This document shows positions 52,493-61,859 of a stretch of DNA of 64,000 nucleotides, one piece after another (the first letter of the stretch is position 1; each line of letters opens with the position of its first letter). The position numbers were made by a program, and so were the translations under genes. This stretch comes from CAYNFP01 sp964396655 (GTDB taxonomy: Bacteria > Bacillota_I > Bacilli_A > RF39 > UBA660). Under the pieces are notes generated by a model. The model made no database searches. It was not told where the DNA came from and saw only the letters and a program-made list of their open reading frames with translations. The stretch covers positions 1 through 64,000 of the forward strand of contig CAYNFP010000002.1 in the NCBI GenBank assembly GCA_964396655.1, in the 5' to 3' direction.

Positions 52493-53704
52493 TTATATTA
52501 TTTGGAACAAATAAAATTTTAAGTAATCTGTTTCTTTAACATTCCAAAGTATTGGATGATCTGGTCCTTGTTGTCTTGCTTCAATTTGTTTGAGACTTAC
52601 ATTTGCTTCTTTTGCTGTGTCTTTAAGCATTTGTATAAATCTTTCAGGATCCATAAAGTGAGAACAAGAGCAAGTTGCTAAGTATCCACCTCTTGGCAAT
52701 GCTTTCATAGCCCAATAATTTATTTCTTTATATCCAAGGGTTGCATTATTAATTGTTTTACTTGATTTTGTAAAAGCTGGAGGATCTAAGATTATTAAAT
52801 CATATTCACCTTTTTTAATTTTTGGTAATAAATCAAAAACATCTGCTACTTCAAAAGTTATATTATTAAAATTATTTAACTTAACATTTTCTTCTGCTAA
52901 TTTGATAGCATTAGCTGATATATCAACTGCATGTACTGATAAAGCGCCACCATAAGAAGCATTCATTGCGAAAGAACCAGTATGAGTAAAGCAATCTAAA
53001 ACTTTTTTATTTTTAGAAATCTTTGATACTGCTAATCTATTATATTTTTGATCTAAAAAGAAACCTGTTTTTTGTCCGTTTTCAACATCAACTTTATATT
53101 TAATTCCATTTTCTACAATTGTTGTAATAGTATAATCAGGAATTTTTACTTCTTTTAAATTATAATATCCTTTATATTCTTCTAAACCTTCAAGTTTTCT
53201 TATCGCAACATCATTTCTTTCATATAATCCAACAATATTTTGATTGTCTTCTTTTAATATTTTATAAATAGTATTATAAATTAAATCTTTTATTTTATCT
53301 ATTCCTAAACATAAACATTGAGCCACTAAAATATCATTAAACCTATCAATAGTTAATCCTGGTAATTGATCTGCTTCTCCAAATACAAGACGGCAATTTG
53401 TAATGTCTTCTTCCATAACGGTCTTGCGATATTCATAGGCATATCTTAGTCTTCTTTCCCAAAAATCATCATTAAAAGTATCGTTAGTATTGTTACTAAT
53501 AATTCTTACTCTAATTTTTGAATTATTATTTATAAATCCAGTTCCTAAATATTTTTCTTTAATACTTATAACATCAACTAAATCACCGTTATTATAAATT
53601 CCATCAACATTTATTATTTCACCCTCAAAAACCCATGGATGACCATTGTCAATTTGTTTTTTTCCTTTATCAGTAATAGTTACTTTAGCATAATCTCTAT
53701 TCAT
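52493..53704 (-). CDS. rlmI: Class I rRNA large-subunit methyltransferase, RlmI/RlmO-like
   Basis: This 403-residue protein has an N-terminal PUA domain (KGKKQIDNGHPWVFEGEI, 13-30), a linker with GEADQLPGLTIDRF, and a Rossmann methyltransferase: KVLDCFTHTGSFAMNA (AdoMet motif I), HAVDISANAI, LIILDPPAFTKS (motif IV, about 307-318) and TCSCSHFM with the catalytic cysteines (m5C chemistry). It should methylate a cytosine of 23S rRNA. It lies alone on the minus strand, convergent with the frameshifted gene, starting at ATG 53704. Confidence 0.85.
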   Translation of the reverse strand: MNRDYAKVTITDKGKKQIDNGHPWVFEGEIINVDGIYNNGDLVDVISIKEKYLGTGFINNNSKIRVRIISNNTNDTFNDDFWERRLRYAYEYRKTVMEEDITNCRLVFGEADQLPGLTIDRFNDILVAQCLCLGIDKIKDLIYNTIYKILKEDNQNIVGLYERNDVAIRKLEGLEEYKGYYNLKEVKIPDYTITTIVENGIKYKVDVENGQKTGFFLDQKYNRLAVSKISKNKKVLDCFTHTGSFAMNASYGGALSVHAVDISANAIKLAEENVKLNNFNNITFEVADVFDLLPKIKKGEYDLIILDPPAFTKSSKTINNATLGYKEINYWAMKALPRGGYLATCSCSHFMDPERFIQMLKDTAKEANVSLKQIEARQQGPDHPILWNVKETDYLKFYLFQII

Positions 53705-53787
53705 AAAATCACTTCCTTGAATATTATATCACAATCTATAGATGTGGCTCATTATAATATATTGACTCTTAATGAAAAATCCTATAT

Positions 53788-53806
53788 TATAATACTTATT
53801 TAGGAG
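53788..53806 (+). promoter_or_regulatory. -10 box and RBS of the 93-residue gene
   Basis: TATAAT (53788-53793), then AGGAGG at 53802-53807; a TTGACT (53762-53767) is present, 20 bases away, longer than usual. Confidence 0.45.
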
Positions 53807-53812
53807 GGAAAT

Positions 53813-54094
53813 ATGAAATTTGAAGTTAATACTACAGAAATAACTCGTGGAATGGGACAAACACAAGATTGGGTAAATGTTCCTGGGATAACTCAAGAAA
53901 TTGCTGATGTTTTAAATGCAATAGGATATGGAACAATAAAAAACTTAGGAACTTGTGAAGAATATTTGAATTCATTAAATAATGGTTATACTTATAAAAT
54001 GGTTTCATTGTATGTTTTTGATGACGGAGGCGGAATGATTGACAGATATATGATTATTTCTGTTAGAGAAAAAGTATTAAGTCTTAATAGATAA
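53813..54094 (+). CDS. Uncharacterised 93-residue protein
   Basis: This short soluble protein has AGGAGG before its ATG and a terminator after it, so it is probably real. It contains TRGMGQTQDWVNVPGITQEIADVL, a helix, and a final beta pair with a DDGGGMID turn. I recognise no family, and the neighbours give no hint. Confidence 0.5.
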   Translation: MKFEVNTTEITRGMGQTQDWVNVPGITQEIADVLNAIGYGTIKNLGTCEEYLNSLNNGYTYKMVSLYVFDDGGGMIDRYMIISVREKVLSLNR

Positions 54095-54100
54095 TTTGTA

Positions 54101-54136
54101 AACCTGATATTCAAATATCAGGTTTTTTGTTATAAT
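54101..54136 (+). terminator. Terminator joined to an extended -10 promoter
   Basis: The perfect stem AACCTGATAT (54101-54110) / ATATCAGGTT (54115-54124) with TTTT is followed at once by TGTTATAAT (54128-54136); AGGTGA comes 6 bases later. This is the clearest example of this joint in the window. Confidence 0.7.
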
Positions 54137-54154
54137 GTAATTAGGTGATTAATA

Positions 54155-54592
54155 GTGAACTTAAATTTTGAATACTTAAAGGAAAAAGATTTAGAAGAAG
54201 TTGCAAAATTATATGATGCTGAAAGACCTATGAATACAAACATGGATAAAATGTTAGCGTCTTTTAACGAATTAAAAACTAATCCTGATTATTACATGAT
54301 AGTAGCAAAGATTAATCAAAATATAGTTGGTTTTATATATGCAATTATTAATCATGATATATTTGAAGAAACTAAACCTTTTATAACTATATGGAATGTA
54401 AGAGTAAAAAAAGAATTTAGGAATCAAAAAATAGGTACAAAATTATTTCAATATATAGAAGAAATAGCTAAAAAATTAAATTGTGATTTTATAGCTCTTT
54501 TGGTAGAAAAGGATAATGAAGTTGCTAACAAATTTTATCAAAGTTTAGGATATGACAGTGATAATGGATATTCAAAATATATTGGTAAATAA
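54155..54592 (+). CDS. GNAT-family acetyltransferase
   Basis: This 145-residue protein starts at GTG 54155, with AGGTGA 6 bases upstream. GNAT motifs are clear: WNVRVKKEFRNQKIGTKLF (acetyl-CoA loop R-N-Q-K-I-G) at about 88-106 and ALLVEKDNEVANKFYQSLGY. The substrate is unknown. It begins a run of closely spaced + strand genes to 58 kb. Confidence 0.8.
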   Translation: MNLNFEYLKEKDLEEVAKLYDAERPMNTNMDKMLASFNELKTNPDYYMIVAKINQNIVGFIYAIINHDIFEETKPFITIWNVRVKKEFRNQKIGTKLFQYIEEIAKKLNCDFIALLVEKDNEVANKFYQSLGYDSDNGYSKYIGK

Positions 54593-54613
54593 AATTTTAA
54601 TAAGAGGTTTGAT

Positions 54614-54994
54614 ATGGATGAAGCAATAGGATTTGATTTAAAAGGGAAAGAATTATCTGAAGGAATGATACTTAGTGTTGATTGTTCTTTTGCTATAAAT
54701 TTTAATATTCATAAAGATATAGATCCAAGACAATATTGTGTTTACAAAGGAGAAAATGGTAAATATTATTTAATAAGTGTTTATGACTGGTGGAATAAGA
54801 AAGTAATTAATATATATGAAGGAAGAGAACCAGATGCTGAAGTCCCTATTCTTGTAAAACCAATTTCCGAAGCAAAAAACTATGTTGTATCGCCTTACGG
54901 ATGCGGTGAAGATCAAGAGGAATTTATTTATATTTATTTTGATTTATATCCTGAATTATTAGAAAAAGTTAATAATTTAATTAAGAAATTATAA
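54614..54994 (+). CDS. Uncharacterised protein, paralogue of the 90-residue protein at 56797
   Basis: This 126-residue protein has IGFDLKGKELSEGMILSV near the start and PILVKPISEAKNYVV in the middle. The 56797 protein has LGTDANGVELEEGMLLIK and PIVKPISVAKNLEV in the same order, so they are related. The form is beta-rich and soluble. RBS AGAGG. It is not a family I can name. Confidence 0.5.
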   Translation: MDEAIGFDLKGKELSEGMILSVDCSFAINFNIHKDIDPRQYCVYKGENGKYYLISVYDWWNKKVINIYEGREPDAEVPILVKPISEAKNYVVSPYGCGEDQEEFIYIYFDLYPELLEKVNNLIKKL

Positions 54995-55003
54995 GGAGAA
55001 GTT

Positions 55004-55711
55004 ATGGAATTAGTAAAAGATAAATGGAATAGAAAAGATGGAGAAGAGTTTAATAATTATTTAGAAAGTTTAAAAGTTCCTGATAAAGTTGAATGGTCAA
55101 AGAATCTTTTAAATACTCAGATGAATGTATTAGCAATTAAAACTCAAGCTATAAGAGATATAACAAAACAAATCTATAAAGGTAATTTTATTTCTTTTTT
55201 GGATTTAGAATTGAATAATTATTTTGAGAATACTAGTATTAATGGTTATTTAATAACTAAAATAAAAGATTTTGATTTGATGAAAAAATATTTAGATAAG
55301 TATATATCTAAAATAGATAATTGGGCATCTTGTGATTTACTTTCATTTGATGTAAAAGATAAAGAAGAAGAATTTTTTAATCTATCTTTAGAATACATAA
55401 AAAGTGATAAGCCTTTTATAAGAAGATTTGGGTTAAGTATCTTATTTAGACTTATTGATAATGATAAATATGTAAATAAAATTTTTGATATAATGAATAG
55501 ATTTTATAAAGAAGAGCATTATTATGTTAATATGATGAATGCTTGGTTATTTTGTGAGTGCTTTGTAAAAAGAAGAAACGAAACAGTTGAATATTTAAAA
55601 ACTCATAAATTAAATAAATTTACTATTAATAAAGGAATAAGTAAATGTAGAGATAGTTTTAGGGTTTCTAAAGAAGATAAAGATATGTTAATAAGTTATA
55701 GAGTAAAGTAG
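55004..55711 (+). CDS. DNA alkylation repair protein (AlkD-like HEAT-repeat glycosylase)
   Basis: This 235-residue all-helical protein has the AlkD-like pattern: IRDITKQIYKGN (early HEAT repeat), DNWASCDLLSF (about 106-116, matching the N-W-x-x-C-D catalytic region) and KPFIRRFGLSILFRL. AlkD-like enzymes remove positively charged alkyl bases such as 3- and 7-methylpurines. AAGGAG precedes ATG 55004, 10 bases after the previous stop. Confidence 0.75.
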   Translation: MELVKDKWNRKDGEEFNNYLESLKVPDKVEWSKNLLNTQMNVLAIKTQAIRDITKQIYKGNFISFLDLELNNYFENTSINGYLITKIKDFDLMKKYLDKYISKIDNWASCDLLSFDVKDKEEEFFNLSLEYIKSDKPFIRRFGLSILFRLIDNDKYVNKIFDIMNRFYKEEHYYVNMMNAWLFCECFVKRRNETVEYLKTHKLNKFTINKGISKCRDSFRVSKEDKDMLISYRVK

Positions 55712-55718
55712 GGTACTT

Positions 55719-56273
55719 ATGATAAAAATGATAATTCTTAGTGATGGAAATGTTACTTTTGATTATAATGAAGAAGGAGTATTAACCTTAACTGAGGAGC
55801 AAAGATTTATAGAAAGTGTTTTTGGAACAATGCCAGATGAAGAAGCAATTAAATTGGTATGTGAAAAATATCCGCATTTAACAAAAGAAAAGATATTAGA
55901 AGAATTAAATAAAATTTTTAAATTGGCATATAAAGAGATAATTCCAGGATTAATAAAAAAGATACAAGAATCTAATCCTAATATTTTAATTGCTATCGCG
56001 ACAGACCATACAAAATATGTATCTAGTTATTTAAAAGATTTTGTTAATTATTATTATATTTCAAATGAAATAGGAGCAAATAAAAAAGAAAGAAAATTTT
56101 TTGAAGAAGTTATAAAAAGAAGTGGTTTAAAACCAGAAGAAATAATATATGTTGATTATGACGAAGAGATTTTAAGAACAGCTTCAGAATGCGGAATACA
56201 CACTTTAAAAGTAGAAGAAAAAGATTTGAAATTAGAGGAAAAGATAGAAATGGCTAAAGAAGCAAATAGATAA
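55719..56273 (+). CDS. HAD-like hydrolase relative without the nucleophile aspartate
   Basis: This 184-residue protein keeps the HAD outline: motif II IAIATDHTK (Thr94-type), motif III lysine in GANKKERKFFEEVIKRSG, and motif IV YVDYDEEIL with AGI-like ECGIHTL. But motif I reads MIILSDGNVTF where F-D-x-D-G is expected; the first Asp, the nucleophile, is Leu/Ser. The protein is therefore probably not a phosphatase of the usual kind, unless the alignment is shifted. RBS weak. Confidence 0.6.
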   Translation: MIKMIILSDGNVTFDYNEEGVLTLTEEQRFIESVFGTMPDEEAIKLVCEKYPHLTKEKILEELNKIFKLAYKEIIPGLIKKIQESNPNILIAIATDHTKYVSSYLKDFVNYYYISNEIGANKKERKFFEEVIKRSGLKPEEIIYVDYDEEILRTASECGIHTLKVEEKDLKLEEKIEMAKEANR

Positions 56274-56288
56274 TAATATGGAGGTAAT

Positions 56289-56756
56289 ATGTTTGAAATA
56301 GAAAGAAAATTTTTAGTTAAAAAACTTCCAAATTTAAAAGAATTTAAAATCTCAAATATTGAACAATGTTATATTAATTACAAACCAGTAATTAGAATTA
56401 GAAAAAAAGATAATGAATATTTTATAACTCAAAAAAGCAAAGGAAATTTAATTAGAGAGGAAAATGAAATTAAAATTGATAAAGAAGTATATAAAATATT
56501 AATTAGTTTAATTAAAAATAATATAATTAAAAAAGCAAGATATGAAATACCTTTATCAAATAGTCTTACAGCAGAACTTGATATTTATAAAGAAAATTTA
56601 AAAGGACTTTTTATAGTTGAGGTAGAATTTAAATCAAAAACAGAAGCAAAGAAATTTATAATACCTGATTGGTTTGGATTAGAAGTGACAACAGATAGCA
56701 AATATAAGAATGATAATCTTTCAAAATGCAAAAATAAAGAATTTTTAGTTAAATAA
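56289..56756 (+). CDS. CYTH-domain (triphosphate tunnel) protein
   Basis: This 155-residue protein begins FEIERKFLVKKLP, with the E-x-E-R-K CYTH signature, followed by VIRIRKKDNEYFITQKSKG and AELDIYKENLKGLFIVEVEFKS, strands that line the tunnel with Arg, Lys and Glu. Family members hydrolyse triphosphate or inorganic tripolyphosphate using Mg. GGAGGT lies just before ATG. It is a complete single domain without the CHAD part. Confidence 0.8.
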   Translation: MFEIERKFLVKKLPNLKEFKISNIEQCYINYKPVIRIRKKDNEYFITQKSKGNLIREENEIKIDKEVYKILISLIKNNIIKKARYEIPLSNSLTAELDIYKENLKGLFIVEVEFKSKTEAKKFIIPDWFGLEVTTDSKYKNDNLSKCKNKEFLVK

Positions 56757-56796
56757 AAATTCTTTTTGTATTATAATGTATTTAGAGGTGATATAA

Positions 56797-57069
56797 ATGT
56801 CAAATTTAGATGAAGAATTAGGAACAGATGCAAATGGCGTTGAATTAGAAGAAGGTATGCTTTTGATAAAACCTTGGGATCCGGCTTCAGAAGTTTATTG
56901 TATTATGAGAGGTGGGTCAGGAAGATATTATGTTGTAAATTTGACTAATGATACTCCTATTGTTAAACCAATATCAGTAGCCAAAAATTTAGAAGTATTT
57001 TATGGACAAGAATTATATAAAGGTTATAGAAGTGAATATAAATATAGAAATCTATTAAGGAGTTATTAA
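56797..57069 (+). CDS. Uncharacterised 90-residue protein, paralogue of the protein at 54614
   Basis: It shares G-x-E-L-x-E-G-M near the start and P-I-V-K-P-I-S-x-A-K-N later with the 126-residue neighbour. It has its own TATAAT (about 56773) and AGAGGTG. Soluble, unknown role. Confidence 0.5.
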   Translation: MSNLDEELGTDANGVELEEGMLLIKPWDPASEVYCIMRGGSGRYYVVNLTNDTPIVKPISVAKNLEVFYGQELYKGYRSEYKYRNLLRSY

Positions 57070-57073
57070 AAAT

Positions 57074-57541
57074 ATGAAAGATAGATATAAAACAATTTGT
57101 GCAGTATTTTTAATTCTAACAAGAGTTAATAATGGAAGAGAAGAAATACTATTACAGAAAAGACAAAATACTGGATATATGGATGGAAAATATGATGTTG
57201 GTTGCAGTGGCCATTTAGATCCTAATGAATCTATTATGAATGCTTTGATTAGAGAAGCAAAAGAAGAACTGGGAATAGAAATAAAAGAAGAAGATTTAAG
57301 CTTGGTAGAAGTTGTACATAGCTTTTCAGAAAATTACTTACGTTTCTTTTTTCATACTTCTAAATATATAGGAATCCCTAGAGTAATGGAAACTGAAAAA
57401 TGTAGTGAAATTATATGGGTTCCGATTGATGATTTACCAGAAGAAACAATTCCCCATATTAAATATGCAATTAAAAATATAAGAAATGGCATTAATTATG
57501 ATGATGGAGAATTTTCTTATAGTAGAAAAATAAAAAGATAA
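57074..57541 (+). CDS. Nudix hydrolase 1
   Basis: This 155-residue protein has a complete Nudix box, GHLDPNESIMNALIREAKEELGI (start about residue 46), of the form G-x5-E-x7-R-E-x2-E-E-x-G-I. It cleaves a nucleoside diphosphate linked to another group; related proteins clean up damaged nucleotides. The gene lies 4 bases after the previous stop and 11 bases before a second Nudix gene. Confidence 0.8.
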   Translation: MKDRYKTICAVFLILTRVNNGREEILLQKRQNTGYMDGKYDVGCSGHLDPNESIMNALIREAKEELGIEIKEEDLSLVEVVHSFSENYLRFFFHTSKYIGIPRVMETEKCSEIIWVPIDDLPEETIPHIKYAIKNIRNGINYDDGEFSYSRKIKR

Positions 57542-57552
57542 GGAGTTCAATT

Positions 57553-58005
57553 ATGGAAAGACAGTATTGTTCCTCAGTATATATTGTTGATTTTGAAAAA
57601 GAGAAGACATTATTAATGTATAATAAAAAATTAAATAAGTGGTTACAACCTGGTGGGCATATTAATAATGATGAAGTTCCTACTCAAGCATGTATAAGAG
57701 AAGCTTTAGAAGAAACCGGAATAATTGTAAAAATAATTGGGGAAGAAATATATGGAGAAATATCCAATTTATGTATTGCGAGATATATTAACAAAGTAGG
57801 GGATATGATAGATATTCAATATGTAGGAGTGGCGCTTAATGATTTGAATTCAAATGATGAAAATAATGAAGTGGGCTGGTTTTCCATTGAAGAGATGCAA
57901 TCAATGAATGTGGATAAAGAAATTATTGAAAAAGTAATTTATATATTAAATAATTATAAAAAATATGCTAGTCTTGTTTCAAGACAAATCATTAAACAAA
58001 ATTAA
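57553..58005 (+). CDS. Nudix hydrolase 2
   Basis: This 150-residue protein has a complete Nudix box, GGHINNDEVPTQACIREALEETGI (about 35-58). It is not closely similar to Nudix hydrolase 1 outside the box, so the substrates probably differ. AAGGAG lies before its ATG. It ends the run of small genes. Confidence 0.8.
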   Translation: MERQYCSSVYIVDFEKEKTLLMYNKKLNKWLQPGGHINNDEVPTQACIREALEETGIIVKIIGEEIYGEISNLCIARYINKVGDMIDIQYVGVALNDLNSNDENNEVGWFSIEEMQSMNVDKEIIEKVIYILNNYKKYASLVSRQIIKQN

Positions 58006-58064
58006 TAAGAAATTTACAAAACTATACAAAGTATTAAATTATTTAATATAATATTTAATAATTA

Positions 58065-58095
58065 TGCTATAATATTAAATGTAATTGGAGGTGAA
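58065..58095 (+). promoter_or_regulatory. Extended -10 promoter and RBS of the 47-residue gene
   Basis: TGCTATAAT (58065-58073) and GGAGGTG (58087-58093). Confidence 0.5.
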
Positions 58096-58101
58096 ATTCA
58101 C

Positions 58102-58245
58102 ATGAGAACAATAAAAGCAAATTTACCAGAGGGTGTAAAAAAGAAATTTGAGATTAGAGTTGGGAAAAAAGTTAAATTAATAAACAAAGAATATGCTGAC
58201 AGAAAAAAAAGAAAAGAAATGGCTAAAGCTCAAAAAAATAAATAA
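58102..58245 (+). CDS. 47-residue basic protein
   Basis: This 47-residue ORF has GGAGGTG 8 bases before ATG, an extended -10 promoter and a terminator after TAA 58243-58245. The protein is strongly basic in its second half (YADRKKRKEMAKAQKNK) and may bind nucleic acid. No family is recognised, but promoter, RBS and terminator make it a good gene. Confidence 0.65.
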   Translation: MRTIKANLPEGVKKKFEIRVGKKVKLINKEYADRKKRKEMAKAQKNK

Positions 58246-58254
58246 TTATAAAAC

Positions 58255-58280
58255 AAAAAAATCTATTTCTAGATTTTTTT
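58255..58280. terminator. Bidirectional terminator
   Basis: AAAAAAATCTA (58255-58265) pairs with TAGATTTTTTT (58270-58280) around TTTC; it serves both the small gene and the convergent ABC operon. Confidence 0.8.
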
Positions 58281-58286
58281 TATTGT

Positions 58287-60101
58287 TTAATTTTGAAATT
58301 GTGAATTATAAAGTTCTGCATAAAAGCCTTTTTTACTTATTAATTCTTTATGATTACCTTGCTCTATAATATTTCCGTCTTTCATAACCAATATTAAATC
58401 AGCATTTTTAATTGTTGATAATCTATGAGCTATTATAAATGAAGTTCTTCCTTCTGTTAACTTATCCATAGCTTTTTGAACTAATTCTTCAGTTCTTGTA
58501 TCCACTGAAGAGGTTGCTTCATCAAGTATTAAAAATGGTTTTTTTTCTATCATTCCTCTAGCAATAGTTAATAATTGTTTTTCACCAGCTGATATACTAT
58601 CTACATCATTTAAAAGAGTATTATAACCATTTGGTAAGGTTTTTATAAAATGATTAATTCCTACTACTTCACAAGCTTTTTTAACTTCGTTATCAGAAAT
58701 ATCTTTTTTATTATAAATTATATTTTCTTTGACTGTTCCATTAAATAGCCAAGTATCTTGTAATACCATTACAAATAAATCATGTATATTTTCTCTAGTT
58801 AAATTTTTTATAGACACTCCATCAATTTTAATGTCCCCAGAATTTATTTCATAAAATTTCATAAGTAGATTAACTATAGTTGTTTTGCCAGCCCCAGTAG
58901 GACCAACAATAGCAATTTTTTGACCTGATTTAGCTTTGGCACTAAAATCTTTTATTATTATTTTATCTTCATTGTAGCCAAATTTTACATGATCAAATTC
59001 TATTGATCCACTCACTTTGTTTTTATCTAAAACTTCATTTTTATCTTTTTCATCTGTCATTTCTTTTTCTTCTAAAAATTCAAATACCCTTTCAGAAGCA
59101 GCAGCTGTTGATTGTAATTGAGTAGTTACTTGAGCTAAAGTTATTAATGGATTAGTAAATAATCTTACATATATCATAAATGATACTATTGTGCCCATTT
59201 GTATTTTGTTATCTATTACTAGGATTGCTCCGATAACACATACTGCAAGGTATCCAAAGTTTCCTATAAAGCCCATTATTGGTTGCATAAGGCCTGATAA
59301 AAATTGGCTTTTTTTTGCGCTTGTATATAATCTATTATTTATTTCATCAAATTTTTTATTTGAAGAATTTACTGCATTATATACTTTTACAACATTTAAA
59401 CTAGAATAAACTTCTTCTATATGGCCATTTATATTTCCCAATTCTTCTTGTTGCATTTTAAAATATTTTTGAGATTTGCTTAATATTATTATCATTAAAG
59501 CAAAACCAATTAATGTAGAGAGAATTGCAGTTAGTGCCATTATCCAATTAGTTATAAACATCATTAATAACACACCAATTAATAAAGTAACCGCTATTAC
59601 AAGAGAACCTATGCTTTGGTTCATTGATTGCCCAATTGTATCAACATCATTAGTAACTCTTGATAGTACATCTCCATAACTTGTATTATCAAAATATTTT
59701 AATGGTAATCTATTAATTTTTTCTGATATTTGATTTCTTAATTTCTTTGCAAATTTATTACTAACAGTTGCCATTATGAAAGCTTCTATATAATTAAATA
59801 TACAACTTAATACATATATAATAGCTAAGAATAAAGCAATTTTACCGATTTTATCTAAGTTAATTCCTGTTATAGCCCCTTTTATAATTTCATTTGTTAT
59901 ATCACTTAATTTATCTGGACCAATTATTGAAAATGTAGCACTTATTATAGCAAGAATTATCGATGTTATTATTGCTGGCAAATAAGGTTTTAAATATTTA
60001 ATTAATTTTTTAATTGAAGTTTTAAAATCTTTTGGTTTTTCTCCTCCGCCCATTTGTGGAGGCCCAAAATGTTTAGGCTTACTTTTGTTCTCATTATTCA
60101 T
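58287..60101 (-). CDS. Heterodimeric ABC exporter, second half (canonical ATPase site)
   Basis: This 604-residue protein has six membrane helices (about 37-340), then an ATPase domain: Walker A GPTGAGKTT, signature SISAGEKQ (in place of L-S-G-G-Q), Walker B LILDEATSSVD with catalytic Glu, and H-loop IIAHRLST. It has a short N-terminal Pro-rich tail. It overlaps the other half-gene by 8 bases. The pair should export drugs, lipids or peptides as LmrCD/BmrCD-like exporters do. Confidence 0.85.
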   Translation of the reverse strand: MNNENKSKPKHFGPPQMGGGEKPKDFKTSIKKLIKYLKPYLPAIITSIILAIISATFSIIGPDKLSDITNEIIKGAITGINLDKIGKIALFLAIIYVLSCIFNYIEAFIMATVSNKFAKKLRNQISEKINRLPLKYFDNTSYGDVLSRVTNDVDTIGQSMNQSIGSLVIAVTLLIGVLLMMFITNWIMALTAILSTLIGFALMIIILSKSQKYFKMQQEELGNINGHIEEVYSSLNVVKVYNAVNSSNKKFDEINNRLYTSAKKSQFLSGLMQPIMGFIGNFGYLAVCVIGAILVIDNKIQMGTIVSFMIYVRLFTNPLITLAQVTTQLQSTAAASERVFEFLEEKEMTDEKDKNEVLDKNKVSGSIEFDHVKFGYNEDKIIIKDFSAKAKSGQKIAIVGPTGAGKTTIVNLLMKFYEINSGDIKIDGVSIKNLTRENIHDLFVMVLQDTWLFNGTVKENIIYNKKDISDNEVKKACEVVGINHFIKTLPNGYNTLLNDVDSISAGEKQLLTIARGMIEKKPFLILDEATSSVDTRTEELVQKAMDKLTEGRTSFIIAHRLSTIKNADLILVMKDGNIIEQGNHKELISKKGFYAELYNSQFQN

Positions 60102-61857
60102 TTTCTAGTTCCTCCTTTGATAGTTGTGATAAACCAATTTCTTTATATACTTGACAATTTTTAAGTAATTCTTTATGTTTTCCAATTCCTACGATTTCCC
60201 CATTATCTAAAACTATTATTTTATCTGCATTTTTTATTGTTCCGATTCTTTGAGCTACAATTAAAATTGTTGCATCTTTTGTATATTCTTTTAATTCTTT
60301 TCTTAATATATAATCAGTTTTGTAATCTAAAGCAGAGAATGAGTCATCAAATATATATATTTCAGGATTTCTTATTATTGCTCTTGCAATTGATAATCTT
60401 TGTTTTTGTCCTCCAGAAATATTTGTTCCGCTTTGAGCTATATGAGAATCATATTTTTCAGGCATACTTTCAACAAAATCATATCCTTGAGCAACCTTGA
60501 TTGCTTCTTTAACTTGCTCTTTAGTCTTTTTACCTTTGCTATCATCTCCATATGCAATATTATCAAAAATTGAAGAATTGAACATAACGGCTTTTTGAGG
60601 AATATATCCGATTTTATTATTTAAAAAGTTTTGTTTGTATTCTTTTATGTTTATTCCATCAATAAATATTTCTCCTTCTGTTGCATCATAAAATCTTGGT
60701 ATTAAATTTATTAAAGTTGATTTACCAGAACCAGTTGATCCTATAAATGCAACTGTTTCACCCTTATTAACTTTAAAAGAAATGTTTTTAAGAAGATATT
60801 CTTCTGCATCAGGATATTTGAAACAAACATTTTTGAATTCAATTGTTCCAGTTTCATCAGTTATATTTTTATCAATATCTCCTTCTTTAATTTTAGAATT
60901 AGTATTTAAAACTTCTGAAATTCTTTTTGCAGATATACTTGCTCTTGGATATATTATGAATATTATTGCAAGCATCATGAATGATATTACTACCTGCATT
61001 GCATAAGAAGAAAATACTATCATATTACTAAATAAATCTATCTTATCCATCATCATAGCTTTATCAATTAAATAAGCCCCTATAAAATATATGGATAAAG
61101 TTAATCCTGACATAATAAATGTCATAACTGGAGACATTAACCCCATTAATCTTTGAGTAAATAAATTTGTATTTGTAAGTTCGTTATTGGCTTTATCAAA
61201 CTTTTTTTCTTGATAATCTTCAGCATTAAATGCTCTTATAACTCTTATACCAGTTAAATTTTCTCTTGTGATTTTATTTAAGTTGTCGGTAAGATTTTGT
61301 ATTATTTTAAATTTAGGTAATGCAAATAATATTAACACAGTAATTAGTATTAAAAGTAATAATACGGCTCCTCCTGTAACCGCAGTCCATTGCCAACTCT
61401 TACTAGATATTTTTGTTATAGCCCATATAAACATAATAGGAGCTTTTATTATCATTTGTAGTCCCATTGATATTAGCATTTGGACTTGGGTAATATCATT
61501 TGTTGTTCTTGTTATTAAACTACTTGTTGAAAACTTTTTTACTTCTTCCATTCCAAAATCTTCAACTTTTTTAAATACGCTTTCTCTTAATCGTTTAGAG
61601 AAATTAGCCGCAATATTAGCCGCAAAAAATCCAACTATTATAGCAGAAGTTAAACTGCCTAATGCGCATAAAAGCATTTTACTTCCTGGCACTAAAATAT
61701 CTTTTATAGTAGTGCCTGCTTTTTGTAATAAAACAGTTATTGAAGACATATAATCAGGTAATTTTAAATCTAACCATACTTGAATTGTAATAAATCCTAT
61801 ACTTATTAATATTAGAATGATTTCTTTTAAATTTAATTTTTTTATTAGTTTTATCAT
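60094..61857 (-). CDS. Heterodimeric ABC exporter, first half (degenerate ATPase site)
   Basis: This 587-residue protein has six membrane helices and an ATPase domain with Walker A GSTGSGKST and signature ISGGQKQR. Walker B reads YIFDDSFSALD: the catalytic Glu is Asp, and the H-loop reads VAQRIGT (His to Gln), as in the non-hydrolysing half of heterodimeric exporters. The canonical half is the next gene. The start ATG 61857 lies 2 bases after the MarR stop. Confidence 0.85.
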   Translation of the reverse strand: MIKLIKKLNLKEIILILISIGFITIQVWLDLKLPDYMSSITVLLQKAGTTIKDILVPGSKMLLCALGSLTSAIIVGFFAANIAANFSKRLRESVFKKVEDFGMEEVKKFSTSSLITRTTNDITQVQMLISMGLQMIIKAPIMFIWAITKISSKSWQWTAVTGGAVLLLLILITVLILFALPKFKIIQNLTDNLNKITRENLTGIRVIRAFNAEDYQEKKFDKANNELTNTNLFTQRLMGLMSPVMTFIMSGLTLSIYFIGAYLIDKAMMMDKIDLFSNMIVFSSYAMQVVISFMMLAIIFIIYPRASISAKRISEVLNTNSKIKEGDIDKNITDETGTIEFKNVCFKYPDAEEYLLKNISFKVNKGETVAFIGSTGSGKSTLINLIPRFYDATEGEIFIDGINIKEYKQNFLNNKIGYIPQKAVMFNSSIFDNIAYGDDSKGKKTKEQVKEAIKVAQGYDFVESMPEKYDSHIAQSGTNISGGQKQRLSIARAIIRNPEIYIFDDSFSALDYKTDYILRKELKEYTKDATILIVAQRIGTIKNADKIIVLDNGEIVGIGKHKELLKNCQVYKEIGLSQLSKEELENE

Positions 61858-61859
61858 TT

